From NCBI GenBank assembly GCA_030682255.1, contig JAUXOK010000018.1, positions 1 to 46,372 on the forward strand: a stretch of DNA of 46,372 nt, in the 5' to 3' direction. A program made the translations under genes and the position numbers. The notes under the pieces were generated by a model. It was given only the letters and a program-made list of their open reading frames with translations. It made no database searches and was not told the DNA's origin. Below are positions 24,594 through 33,388 of this stretch, in pieces (the stretch's first letter is position 1; the number at the start of each line of letters is the position of its first letter). This DNA is from Bacteroidota bacterium (GTDB taxonomy: Bacteria > Bacteroidota > Bacteroidia > NS11-12g > UBA955).

Positions 24594-26360
24594 CTATAGT
24601 TTCAGTCCGAAACCAAACATCCATCCGTAAGTCCCTAAAGTGGTTGTTGGCGATTGCTTTAAATAACGACTGCCGTTGCCCACAGATTGATACCATTTTT
24701 TTCTTGAAAAATCCCAATTGTAGTTTCCCTTTACAAAAACACAAAAGTGTCGTCCTAAATCATGTCTTACATCTAATTCTGTTCCAATAATGATAGCTGG
24801 ATTAAAAAATTTAACTACATCAAGATTAGTAAAACCATTGATATTTGGACTTGAAAACCCTGGATTTTTCTCAACTAATAAATTTAGTCTTTTATAAGCC
24901 AATAAGCCTGATAATGACAAAGAAAAACGCTGTTTATGAACAAATTCATACCCTAAAAATCCAGATATTGAACTGCCTCCCATTCTGTATTTTGCTTCGG
25001 TTCCATTAATTTCATTTCTAAATAAGCCACTTATAGAGTACCCAAACCTGGCCCTATCTTTATAATTATTGAATCCAATATGATACTGAAATACATTGTT
25101 CGAAAAACTGTTGCCAGCTATTGTTTGATTGAGGTTGTTAAACTGATAATAGGATTGACCAAAACCAATGTCTAAGTATTTTTTTTCATTATCCGAACTA
25201 GACCACTTGCTTAAATTTGGGTTTTTAACAACTATGAGGTATTGATAATGTTTTCGTAAAAAAGTGTCCTTTGCTCCAATTTTCATTAGTCTTGAATCTT
25301 CGATACTTGATAAACTATAATATTTTTCTAACTCTTCGTTAGTTTCTTTCTGTCCAAAATAGTTGTAATTTGAAGAATTTTCATAGAAAATGCCTATGCT
25401 TATAATTTTAGAATCAGGCAATTTATTTTGAATCCTTTTTGCCAAAGCATTAAATGCCCACCAATTGCATTCGCTATTCAACTCTGTTTGACTGACATGG
25501 CATCTGCCAAATTGCCCATAAAATTTTTCAGTGGGGTTTTGTGCCATCAATGACTTAAGTTGATTAAACATATACGTTTCTCGATACACATATTGATGAG
25601 GCATAGAACTGTATTTTTCATACTTTCTGAACTCCACCACAGTTTGAATAACCTTATCAAACAACTCAAAATCTTGCTTCAAGTAATTTTGAAAGACAGT
25701 GCGATATTGAGAATATTCTCGAATGAGTGTATCAATGGTTTTTGAGTTGTAAAAAGTTGTGTTATTATACTTGTAATTGTCTTCATCATCTTCAATATCA
25801 TATGTATCCATCGACCTTCTAGACATGAAGTATTTACTAAATGCATTTATATTTTCAATCACAAAAGAGAGGGTATCAGGAACTACCAAATTTGAATCTA
25901 AAATTTTCTTCATCAATATAAATCCATCTTCAGGAAAACGCTCAACATCGATACCATAAACACGGATTTTTTTATTTTCGGGATATGTTAAATTCAATTG
26001 TCTTAATTTTCTATAAAAATCTAAATATTGTTTGTCGGTATTTGAAGCTAAAAGTTCAAAATAACTTGTATCGTTGTTAATATATTGGTCTATCATATAA
26101 CCTCTGGAATAACCAAGTTCGATGATGAGATTCTTAAAGTCATATTGATCGTGAAGAAAACTTAAAAGCTCAAGTTTTATTTTTGAATTTGTTTTAACAT
26201 ATTGATGGCTTTCCCCACTCAAAAACACCCGACAGCTATCCAAATCCTTTTTTAATATATCAATTTCGGAAATAAACTTTGCGGAATCTTTCTGTGAATA
26301 TGACAACAATGTACTTGCAAAAAAACAAAAAATTAATAACAAGTTAAAAATACTTTTCAT
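24594..26360 (-). CDS. Erythromycin-esterase-like domain fused to a C-terminal beta-barrel-like domain
   Basis: Exported 588-residue protein of unknown substrate. A signal peptide (about 1-23, ending LSYSQ) precedes a domain (about 25-350) resembling the erythromycin esterase/ChaN-like fold. G49-E50-S51-H52 sits where EreA-type proteins have GE.H, then comes FKNLIIELGYSRGYMI, and YGQFGRCHVSQ (His near 288) fits the second catalytic histidine region. From about 395 to the end the sequence alternates hydrophobic and polar residues with aromatic girdle positions (KKYLDIGFGQSYYQF, FGYSISGLF, GFLGYEFVHK) and finishes FGFGLKL, like an outer-membrane or opacity-type barrel. The ATG at 26360 is preferred because the upstream TTG lies in the -7 box. 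Assignment is by motif and is not firm. Confidence 0.6.
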   Translation of the reverse strand: MKSIFNLLLIFCFFASTLLSYSQKDSAKFISEIDILKKDLDSCRVFLSGESHQYVKTNSKIKLELLSFLHDQYDFKNLIIELGYSRGYMIDQYINNDTSYFELLASNTDKQYLDFYRKLRQLNLTYPENKKIRVYGIDVERFPEDGFILMKKILDSNLVVPDTLSFVIENINAFSKYFMSRRSMDTYDIEDDEDNYKYNNTTFYNSKTIDTLIREYSQYRTVFQNYLKQDFELFDKVIQTVVEFRKYEKYSSMPHQYVYRETYMFNQLKSLMAQNPTEKFYGQFGRCHVSQTELNSECNWWAFNALAKRIQNKLPDSKIISIGIFYENSSNYNYFGQKETNEELEKYYSLSSIEDSRLMKIGAKDTFLRKHYQYLIVVKNPNLSKWSSSDNEKKYLDIGFGQSYYQFNNLNQTIAGNSFSNNVFQYHIGFNNYKDRARFGYSISGLFRNEINGTEAKYRMGGSSISGFLGYEFVHKQRFSLSLSGLLAYKRLNLLVEKNPGFSSPNINGFTNLDVVKFFNPAIIIGTELDVRHDLGRHFCVFVKGNYNWDFSRKKWYQSVGNGSRYLKQSPTTTLGTYGWMFGFGLKL

Positions 26361-26366
26361 AAAACA

Positions 26367-26374
26367 CAAAGGTA
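26367..26374 (-). promoter_or_regulatory. Promoter of the esterase-like/barrel gene
   Basis: TACCTTTG on the minus strand, a perfect -7 box 7 nt before the ATG; its TTG would be misread as a start codon. Confidence 0.6.
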
Positions 26375-26617
26375 TTTATAATTATGAAATAAAGTTTAAG
26401 TTTTGGCGACTAATTAATTGCGTTGGTCAAAAATTTACATTCAATCTGTTATTAGCATAACAACAAAATTAAATGTGATTGAAAATTATATAAATTACAT
26501 TGATCCTCAAATGTTAACAATATTTGATAAAACTAAGAGTTGATGTTTAAATATTAAATAATAAGCTTATAGAAAACAATAATAAGTCAATTAGTTTTAT
26601 AATTGCCAAATTTATAC

Positions 26618-26625
26618 TACTTTTG
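26618..26625 (+). promoter_or_regulatory. Promoter of guaB
   Basis: TACTTTTG, a perfect -7 box 29 nt before the ATG. The rest of the 26375-26654 spacer is A/T-rich; I see no purine-riboswitch-like fold or gene in it. Confidence 0.7.
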
Positions 26626-26654
26626 TACCGCAAATAAGCTAATCAATTATTTGC

Positions 26655-28142
26655 ATGTCAAAAACAAAAAATCAATCTATTTTTACTAACAAAATTGCAG
26701 GCGAAAGTCTGACTTTCGATGATGTTTTGGTTTTACCAAGATACAGTGAAATACTTCCTAGAGACGTTAATACCAAAACCAAATTAACTAAAAATATATT
26801 TATCAATATTCCGATTGTTTCTGCAGCAATGGATACTGTAACAGAAAGTGCTATGGCTATTGCTATTGCCAGAGAAGGTGGCATTGGTATTATTCATAAA
26901 AACATGACAATATCCCAACAAGCCAAAGAGGTTGCTAAAGTAAAACGAAGTGAAAGTGGTATGATTCAACACCCCATTACATTAAAAGGAGATGCTTCGC
27001 TTAAAGATGCCTTAAAATTAATGAAAGAACATCATATAGGTGGTATTCCGATTATAGATGATAAAGAATTGTTAATTGGCATCATCACAAATCGTGATTT
27101 AAGGTTTGAGAAAAATACAGCAAAAAAAATCAAAGATGTGATGACTACCAAAAACCTTGTTACAAGCGTTATGGGTACAGATTTGGCAAAAGCGGAATCT
27201 ATTTTACAAAAATACAAGATAGAAAAATTACCCATAGTAGATAAAAAAGGGAAATTGGTGGGTTTAATAACTTTTAAAGATATTCAAAAGGTAAAAAGTC
27301 ATCCATTGGCATGTAAAGATTCTTATGGCAGATTGTTGGTTGGTGCAGCAGTTGGGATCACAGCAGACACCATAGACAGAGTGAAAGCGTTGGTTGAGGC
27401 AGAAGTTGATGTTATTACATTAGATACTGCACATGGACATTCAAAAGGTGTAATAACTGAACTTAAAAAAATTAAAAAGTCTTTTCCAAAATTAGATGTT
27501 ATTGTTGGTAATGTTGCTACAGGAGCCGCTGCTAAATCTTTAGCTGATGCCGGTGCAGATGCTGTAAAAGTAGGAGTAGGTCCGGGTAGTATTTGTACAA
27601 CAAGAATTATTGCCGGTATTGGTGTTCCACAACTAAGCGCAGTAATGGATTGTGCAGCAGCCCTTGAAGGAACCGGGATTCCTGTAATAGCTGATGGTGG
27701 CATCAGATACAGTGGCGATTTAGTAAAAGCGATAGTTGCAGGAGCAAGTACTGTAATGGCAGGAAGTTTATTTGCTGGTACAGACGAAAGTCCTGGCGAA
27801 ACCAGTATTTACGAAGGCAGAATGGTTAAATCTTACAGAGGTATGGGTAGTATTGAAGCGATGAAAGAAGGTAGTAAAGACCGTTATTTCCAAGATGCCG
27901 AACAAGAAATTTCCAAATTAGTGCCTGAAGGAATTGTTGGCACAGTTACATACAAAGGCAAAGTTGGCGAAGTTCTTTATCAATATGTTGGTGGTTTAAG
28001 AGCTGGTATGGGTTATTGTGGTTCTGCTGATATTGAAAGTTTACAAACTGCACAATTTATTAAAATCAGTAATGCTGGTATCAAAGAAAGCCATCCTCAT
28101 GATGTTAAAATAACAAAAGAAGCTCCCAATTATAGCAGATAA
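26655..28142 (+). CDS. guaB: Inosine-5'-monophosphate dehydrogenase
   Basis: Rate-limiting step of GMP synthesis, IMP to XMP with NAD+. The 495-residue protein has the catalytic barrel split by two CBS domains (about 95-210, MIQHPITLKGDASLKDALKL and KNLVTSVMGTDLAKAESI). The catalytic cysteine lies in GVGPGSICTTRIIAGIG near residue 314, and the mobile flap has YRGMGSIEAM. The opening ESLTFDDVLVLPRYSEILP is diagnostic. The ATG is well placed behind a perfect -7 box. DUF4340 and apbE genes follow after 39 nt and may be read through. Confidence 0.97.
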   Translation: MSKTKNQSIFTNKIAGESLTFDDVLVLPRYSEILPRDVNTKTKLTKNIFINIPIVSAAMDTVTESAMAIAIAREGGIGIIHKNMTISQQAKEVAKVKRSESGMIQHPITLKGDASLKDALKLMKEHHIGGIPIIDDKELLIGIITNRDLRFEKNTAKKIKDVMTTKNLVTSVMGTDLAKAESILQKYKIEKLPIVDKKGKLVGLITFKDIQKVKSHPLACKDSYGRLLVGAAVGITADTIDRVKALVEAEVDVITLDTAHGHSKGVITELKKIKKSFPKLDVIVGNVATGAAAKSLADAGADAVKVGVGPGSICTTRIIAGIGVPQLSAVMDCAAALEGTGIPVIADGGIRYSGDLVKAIVAGASTVMAGSLFAGTDESPGETSIYEGRMVKSYRGMGSIEAMKEGSKDRYFQDAEQEISKLVPEGIVGTVTYKGKVGEVLYQYVGGLRAGMGYCGSADIESLQTAQFIKISNAGIKESHPHDVKITKEAPNYSR

Positions 28143-28181
28143 TGCAGCACAAATTTTCTAAAGTTGTCTAAATAAACAATC

Positions 28182-29204
28182 ATGAACAAAAAAATCATTT
28201 TCTTATTTTTGGCATTAGTTTTAATAGTAGGTGTTTATTTTCTGCTAAACAGAGATACAGTTAGTACTTTATCAGTAGACGAAAGAAATTTTCAATTTGA
28301 TAACACGGATAAAATAGACAAAATATTTATTAAGAATAAATTCACTAAAGAATTTGTAACACTGAGTAAAAAAGATTCGAGAGAATGGGTTGTTAATGAT
28401 AAATATGTTGGAAATATTTATCAAATAGATATACTTCTTGAAACATTAAAAAAAGTGAGAGTTAAAAAACCTGTTTCAGACAAACAAATGGAACAGGTTA
28501 TAAAAAACTTAGCTTTAAATGGCAACAAAGTTGAAATATATGAAAATGGCAAACTATCAAAAGTATTTTATGTAGGCAATAATACATTGGATGAAATGGG
28601 TACTTATTATTACATGGATAAAGCTAAAGAACCGTTTATTTGTCATATACCTGGCTTTAATGGCTTTTTAAACACCCGATTTTATACCAATCAAAATGCA
28701 TGGAGAAGTAAAAATATATTTAGTACTAAAGAAGATCAAATTAAATATATTGATGTGAATTGGACAAACTCACCTCAAAAATCATTTCACATTGATAACA
28801 CCGATAAAAATCCAATCATTTCTTCCAACAATAAAGCACTCCAAAATAATAAAATTATTAATCTAAATAAATTAAAATCATATTTAAAACTATGGGAAAA
28901 CTTAAGTTTTGAAGGCTTCCCAATTAATTTATCATCACATCAAATCGATTCAATATCAAAAACATCTGCTTTATTAGAAATTAAATTAACAAATAAAAAA
29001 GATCAAGTTACATCAATAAAAATACACAATAAAGGCATTTTTCCAGATACTAATATCCAAGCAGATAAAGAAGGCAATCCTTTGAAATATGACATAGAGA
29101 ATTTTTATGCATTTATTAACAACAATAACAAAGAGGTTGTACAAATTCAGGATTATATTTTTGGAAAAGTGATGAAAACGACTGATGATTTTAAATTAAG
29201 ATGA
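28182..29204 (+). CDS. DUF4340 domain protein, membrane-anchored
   Basis: A 340-residue protein with a single N-terminal transmembrane segment (KIIFLFLALVLIVGVYFLL) and a periplasmic DUF4340-type body. Typical words are FQFDNTDKIDKIFIKN, W-VNDKYVGN-Y-IDILLETLKKVRVKKPV and KVFYVGNNTLDEMGTYYYM. In other Bacteroidota and in Proteobacteria DUF4340 proteins are linked to gliding or ABC-transporter gene sets, but none are present here. The stop overlaps the apbE start as ATGA, indicating translational coupling with apbE and suggesting a shared envelope role. Confidence 0.82.
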   Translation: MNKKIIFLFLALVLIVGVYFLLNRDTVSTLSVDERNFQFDNTDKIDKIFIKNKFTKEFVTLSKKDSREWVVNDKYVGNIYQIDILLETLKKVRVKKPVSDKQMEQVIKNLALNGNKVEIYENGKLSKVFYVGNNTLDEMGTYYYMDKAKEPFICHIPGFNGFLNTRFYTNQNAWRSKNIFSTKEDQIKYIDVNWTNSPQKSFHIDNTDKNPIISSNNKALQNNKIINLNKLKSYLKLWENLSFEGFPINLSSHQIDSISKTSALLEIKLTNKKDQVTSIKIHNKGIFPDTNIQADKEGNPLKYDIENFYAFINNNNKEVVQIQDYIFGKVMKTTDDFKLR

Positions 29205-30235
29205 AATTCAATTTTATAGTTTTAAGTTTTGTTTTTGCTTTTGTTTCAAGTTGTAGTGATGGACCCAAACAACATGAAAAGTACACTGTTATCAAAGGAA
29301 AAACCATGGGTTCAACCTACGAAATTGCTTATGACAGCAGTATAAATATTCAAGAACAAATAGATTACATGCTTGGATTCTATAATTACTTGTTAAGTAC
29401 TTATGATAGCAGTTCTATTATTTCTAAATTTAATAATAATCTCATGCTAACACAAGATGATTCTATTTCATTTTATAATTCAAGAGAAATATTTACAGAT
29501 TTAGATCGATTAAGCAACGAGGTTTATCAAACAACTGAAGGAAGTTTTAATCCTGGTATAGCTTCTCTGATTAATTATTGGGGATTTGGAGAAAATAAGA
29601 AAAATCCAGAATCGATGAATCCTAAAACTATTGATAGTTTAAAAAAACTAGTTTATGGTTTTAAAGTTGATTTTCTAGGTTTACATCCCTTGAAATTGAA
29701 TGTCAACCAAAAACTAAATTATAATGGCATAGCAGCTGGTCAGATGGTTGATTTAATCGCCAAAACGTTTGATTCTATTTATCATTTTAAAAATTATTAT
29801 ATCAATATCAGTGGGGAAATAAGAGCAAAGGGTAATAATGGGAGTGATTCATATTGGCCTATCAAAATTGAAAAACCCATGTTGAATTCACATAAGCAGA
29901 TTGCATTTGCCACCCTACCTTTAAAAAATTACAGCTTAGCTACTAGTGGTAATTATCGCCAGTTTTTCTTTAAAGAAGGAAAGCGTTATGGTCATAGCAT
30001 TGACCCTATTAGTGGGTATCCAGCTCGCAATGAAATGTTAAGTGCTACAATTTTAGCTCCGAATGCTGCGCTTGCAGATGCCTACGCAACTGCTTGTATG
30101 GTAATGGGTTTAAAAAAATCTATTCAATTAATAGAATCAAAACCTGAATTGAAGGCCTTTTTAATTTATGAGAAAGACAAAAAAATAGAATTTTGGTCTA
30201 GTGCCAATTTGTCTTTTGAGCTAGAAAAAGAATAA
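29201..30235 (+). CDS. apbE: FAD:protein FMN transferase (ApbE), lipoprotein
   Basis: Transfers FMN from FAD to a threonine of target proteins such as NqrB/NqrC or RnfG subunits in the envelope. The 344-residue protein has a signal segment ending in VSSC, a lipobox cysteine, placing it on the periplasmic side. It has the family pattern YTVIKGKTMGSTYEIAYD, the YINISGEIRAKG strand, TSGNYRQFF and YGHSIDPISGYPAR, and the metal-site segment APNAALADAYATACMVMG. The flavoprotein targets are not in the window. It overlaps the DUF4340 gene by 4 nt. Confidence 0.94.
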   Translation: MKFNFIVLSFVFAFVSSCSDGPKQHEKYTVIKGKTMGSTYEIAYDSSINIQEQIDYMLGFYNYLLSTYDSSSIISKFNNNLMLTQDDSISFYNSREIFTDLDRLSNEVYQTTEGSFNPGIASLINYWGFGENKKNPESMNPKTIDSLKKLVYGFKVDFLGLHPLKLNVNQKLNYNGIAAGQMVDLIAKTFDSIYHFKNYYINISGEIRAKGNNGSDSYWPIKIEKPMLNSHKQIAFATLPLKNYSLATSGNYRQFFFKEGKRYGHSIDPISGYPARNEMLSATILAPNAALADAYATACMVMGLKKSIQLIESKPELKAFLIYEKDKKIEFWSSANLSFELEKE

Positions 30236-30255
30236 GGCAAACCTTTCGATTTGCC
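30236..30255. terminator. Weak hairpin between convergent apbE and immunophilin genes
   Basis: GGCAAA (30236-30241) pairs with TTTGCC (30250-30255) directly after the apbE stop. It lacks a clear T-run. An AT-only inverted repeat (AATTATTT/AAAATAATT) follows. Both are weak. Confidence 0.3.
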
Positions 30256-30284
30256 CTATCAATAATTATTTATAGAAAATAATT

Positions 30285-31373
30285 TTAGTTAACTTCTACC
30301 AATTCAGTATCAAAAATCAAAGTTGCATATGGTGGAATTGCACCTGGATATCCTTTTTCGCCATATCCTAAATAGTAAGGGATAATTAATTTATATTTCG
30401 CTCCAACTTTCATCAAGGCAATACCTTCATCCCAACCTGCAATTACTTGATTTTTCCCTAGCTGAAAGGCTATTGGATCTTTTCTAGTGTATGAATTATC
30501 AAATTCACTGCTATCAGTAAATTTTCCAACATAATGAACTTTAACTTGATTGCCTGCTTGAGCCTGAACACCTGTGCCTTCTTGTTCAACAACATAATAT
30601 AAGCCACTTGCTGTTTTTTGTGCTGTTGGATATTTTTTTGTAATTAAATCTTGGAATTCTTTTTCTGCATTAGCTTTGGCATTTTTAAGTAATTCAACTT
30701 CTTTTTCTTTTTCGATTCTAGCCAATTCTGTTTGTCTGGCAACAACTTCACTTTTTAATTTATCGAAAGTAGCTTGATCAGCAACATATTTTTTTGCATT
30801 AGCACCTTTTCTGATAATTTCTACTTTGATTAAATCATCATTCGTTTTAGACGAATTAACAACATCTTGCCCTTCAATGACTTTGCCAAATATTGAATGT
30901 TTATTATCTAACCAAGGTGTAGCTACTATGGTAATAAAAAACTGACTTCCGTTAGTATTAACTCCAGAATTTGCCATAGATAAATAGCCTGGTCCATCAT
31001 GTTTCAAAGTTGGATGAAATTCATCAGCAAATGAATACCCAGGTCCTCCTGTGCCATTGCCTTTTGGGTCGCCACCTTGTACCATGAAATCCTGTCCATC
31101 ACCATTTGCAATACTTATTACACGGTGAAACTTTAATCCATTATAATAAGGAACACCTAGAGCCTTAGCTGTATTATTGATTTTACCTTCAGCTAATCCA
31201 ACAAAATTACACACAGTTAAGGGTGCTTTGTCAGGATATAATTGAATGAGAATAGTACCTTTTGATACTGTAAATTTGGCATATAAACCATCTTCTTTCT
31301 GTGCAATACTTTCTTCTAATGTCATAATTAATAATAAGGCTGCAAAAATAGTTTTTAATTTTATCATATTCAT
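30285..31373 (-). CDS. Dual-family peptidyl-prolyl isomerase (cyclophilin + FKBP)
   Basis: Envelope foldase of 362 residues combining two unrelated prolyl isomerases. After a signal peptide (about 1-24, ending ESIAQ) comes a cyclophilin domain (about 28-190: [65 protein letters not shown]). A charged helical linker follows (about 200-255, [20 protein letters not shown]), probably a coiled coil. The FKBP domain is C-terminal (about 257-362: [45 protein letters not shown]). Cyclophilin-FKBP (CFBP-type) immunophilins are known from Flavobacterium-like bacteria and some protists. Both catalytic sites look complete. Confidence 0.93.
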   Translation of the reverse strand: MNMIKLKTIFAALLLIMTLEESIAQKEDGLYAKFTVSKGTILIQLYPDKAPLTVCNFVGLAEGKINNTAKALGVPYYNGLKFHRVISIANGDGQDFMVQGGDPKGNGTGGPGYSFADEFHPTLKHDGPGYLSMANSGVNTNGSQFFITIVATPWLDNKHSIFGKVIEGQDVVNSSKTNDDLIKVEIIRKGANAKKYVADQATFDKLKSEVVARQTELARIEKEKEVELLKNAKANAEKEFQDLITKKYPTAQKTASGLYYVVEQEGTGVQAQAGNQVKVHYVGKFTDSSEFDNSYTRKDPIAFQLGKNQVIAGWDEGIALMKVGAKYKLIIPYYLGYGEKGYPGAIPPYATLIFDTELVEVN

Positions 31374-31399
31374 AAATTTGTAAATTTCAATATTTGTGC

Positions 31400-31407
31400 C
31401 AAAGATA
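31400..31407 (-). promoter_or_regulatory. Promoter of the cyclophilin-FKBP gene
   Basis: TATCTTTG on the minus strand, a perfect -7 box 26 nt from the ATG, just past the end of the upstream glycosyltransferase gene. Confidence 0.65.
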
Positions 31408-31418
31408 TTATAATTTTA

Positions 31419-32489
31419 TTAACTTTTATAGATCTTCATCACTTGATTGGCAATTTCGTTCTTGTTGAATTTTAAAATGTGTTTAGAATAATCAATTGTT
31501 GTTTGTTCCAATAGGAGGTTTAATTTATTGATTAAATCTGATTCGTTATCCAATTCAAAAAAATGAACTTCTGTACTAGCAATTTCTCTGAAAACCATTA
31601 AATCTGTGGCTAAAATAGGCAAACCTGATACCATAGCCTCGAGCAAAGGGATTCCAAATCCTTCAGTTAAACTTGGATAGACAAAAGCTTGCGCTGATTG
31701 ATAAAGTAAAGGAAGTTCAAGTTGATTAAAATTTGGAAAAATTAAAACCTTTTCAGATAAGTCTAATTGTTTTACAAGCTTTATAGTTTCAATATAAGCA
31801 TCACCTTTTTGACCAACTAGAACCAATTGAATATCATTTCGATTCAATTTTTTAAAAGCTTGTATTAAAAACTTGTGGTTTTTTCTTTGATTAAAAGAAC
31901 TAACATATAATAAAAATGGTTTAGTTAGTTGATATTTAATCTTAAAATTATCTAAATTATTTTGAGTTTGTTTTGTCCAAAACTGATCAGCACATGTTTG
32001 ATAAACTATTTTGACTTTATTTTTATCAAACATATAAAAATCAGTCATTTGTTTTAAAGTAAATTCACTAGTTGCAATGATACTATCTGCATATTGAAGT
32101 GCATGTTTTGTCTTAATATCATAAATATTTCTATCTATATAAGAATATTTTTCGGGATGTGTTTTAAATATTACATCATGAATAGTTACCACACGCTTGA
32201 TATTTTGTGGCCATTTTCCAAAAGGTAATTCATTGCTCAAACCATGATATACATTGATATCTAGTTGTTTGATGTCTTTTATAATACCATGTTCTCTCCA
32301 TAATGGACTTTTTTTGGAATGAGACACAATATGTCTATTTGAGTTAGATTGTTCTTGTGTAGATTTGTCGAATAAAAAAAACTGATCATTCGGAAAATTA
32401 TGAATAAGCGAATCCACCAAATCACGACTATAGTTACCTAAGCCAGATTTGTTGTGAAAATACCTCTTAGCATCAAATCCAATATTCAC
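31419..32489 (-). CDS. Glycosyltransferase family 4 (GT-B fold)
   Basis: Transfers a sugar from a nucleotide donor in surface polysaccharide or glycoprotein synthesis; donor and acceptor are unknown. The 356-residue protein has the GT4 N-terminal strand (NIGFDAKRYFHNKSGLGNYS) and the donor-site block with the E-x7-E signature in YPSLTEGFGIPLLEAMVSG, plus FLLYVSSFNQRKNHKFLIQA. The start is a GTG at 32489, 3 nt after the dapD stop; it is kept because it gives the exact family N-terminus. Tight coupling to dapD suggests one transcript, though the functional link is not obvious. Confidence 0.9.
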   Translation of the reverse strand: MNIGFDAKRYFHNKSGLGNYSRDLVDSLIHNFPNDQFFLFDKSTQEQSNSNRHIVSHSKKSPLWREHGIIKDIKQLDINVYHGLSNELPFGKWPQNIKRVVTIHDVIFKTHPEKYSYIDRNIYDIKTKHALQYADSIIATSEFTLKQMTDFYMFDKNKVKIVYQTCADQFWTKQTQNNLDNFKIKYQLTKPFLLYVSSFNQRKNHKFLIQAFKKLNRNDIQLVLVGQKGDAYIETIKLVKQLDLSEKVLIFPNFNQLELPLLYQSAQAFVYPSLTEGFGIPLLEAMVSGLPILATDLMVFREIASTEVHFFELDNESDLINKLNLLLEQTTIDYSKHILKFNKNEIANQVMKIYKS

Positions 32490-32492
32490 CTC

Positions 32493-33314
32493 TTAAACCG
32501 CTACATTGTTTTCTCTCAATGCATCATTTAATGATGTTTTGAGATCTGTACTCTGTTTCCTTTTGCCAATTATAATTGCACATGGAACATGAAATTTACC
32601 AGCAGGAAAATCTTTTTCGTAACTTCCCGGTATAACTACACTTCTTTCGGGAACAAAGCCTTGATAAGTGATCCTTTCAGGGGTAGTTACATCAATTATT
32701 TTGGTAGATTGTGTAATAGTGACACCAGCACCTAAAACAGCTTCTCTGCCTATTCTAGCGCCTTCAACAACAATACATCTAGAACCAATAAAGCAATCAT
32801 CTTCGATGATTACCGGTGCTGCTTGAATAGGCTCTAATACACCGCCAATACCTACGCCACCACTTAAATGCACATTCTTTCCAATTTGAGCACAACTACC
32901 AACAGTAGCCCATGTATCAACCATAGTACCACTATCAACATATGCACCAATATTAACAAAGCTTGGCATTAAAATTACGCCACTATTTATAAATGCTCCA
33001 TATCGAGCAACAGAACCCATTACAGCTCTAACGCCTTGAGCTTCAAAATTTGATTTAAGAGGTATTTTATCATAAAATTCATAAGGTCCAATTTTCTCCG
33101 TTTTGTTTGAAGTAGTTGGGAAATATAAAATGACTCCCTTTTTTACCCATTCATTAACTTGCCATCCATTTTCAATTGGTTCTGCTACTCTAATTTGACC
33201 AGCATTCAAACCTTCTAATAACGTAGAAATGGCTATTTTAGTTTCATCATTTTTCATGAGTTCTCTATTGTCCCATGCGGCTTCTATGATTTGTTTAATT
33301 TTGTCTATGTTCAT
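32493..33314 (-). CDS. dapD: Tetrahydrodipicolinate N-succinyltransferase
   Basis: Fourth step of the succinylase branch of diaminopimelate/lysine synthesis. The 273-residue protein is a left-handed beta-helix hexapeptide enzyme. Landmarks: RVAEPIENGWQVNEWVKKGV, RAVMGSVARYGAFINSGVIL, IGAYVDSGTMVDTWATVGSC and HLSGGVGIGGVLEPIQAAPV, followed by IIEDDCFIGSRC. All fit DapD. The other dap genes are elsewhere. No perfect -7 box was found in the short spacer upstream; the terminator of the OmpA-like gene lies there. Confidence 0.96.
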   Translation of the reverse strand: MNIDKIKQIIEAAWDNRELMKNDETKIAISTLLEGLNAGQIRVAEPIENGWQVNEWVKKGVILYFPTTSNKTEKIGPYEFYDKIPLKSNFEAQGVRAVMGSVARYGAFINSGVILMPSFVNIGAYVDSGTMVDTWATVGSCAQIGKNVHLSGGVGIGGVLEPIQAAPVIIEDDCFIGSRCIVVEGARIGREAVLGAGVTITQSTKIIDVTTPERITYQGFVPERSVVIPGSYEKDFPAGKFHVPCAIIIGKRKQSTDLKTSLNDALRENNVAV

Positions 33315-33337
33315 TATTATAAATTACTATCGGTATT

Positions 33338-33370
33338 AAAAAAAAAGCCCTGAAATAATCCAGGGCTTTT
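33338..33370 (-). terminator. Terminator of the TSP3/OmpA-like gene
   Basis: AAAAGCCCTG (33343-33352) and CAGGGCTTTT (33361-33370) pair perfectly around an 8-nt loop. Read leftward the stem is followed by a T-run, about 20 nt beyond the leftward stop codon. Confidence 0.88.
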
Positions 33371-33388
33371 AAATATCTATCTTAGTTC

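Noticed and set aside
26375-26617. Possible purine riboswitch upstream of guaB
   Set aside because: No paired stems or conserved loops of the known purine aptamers are visible; the region is plain A/T-rich spacer.
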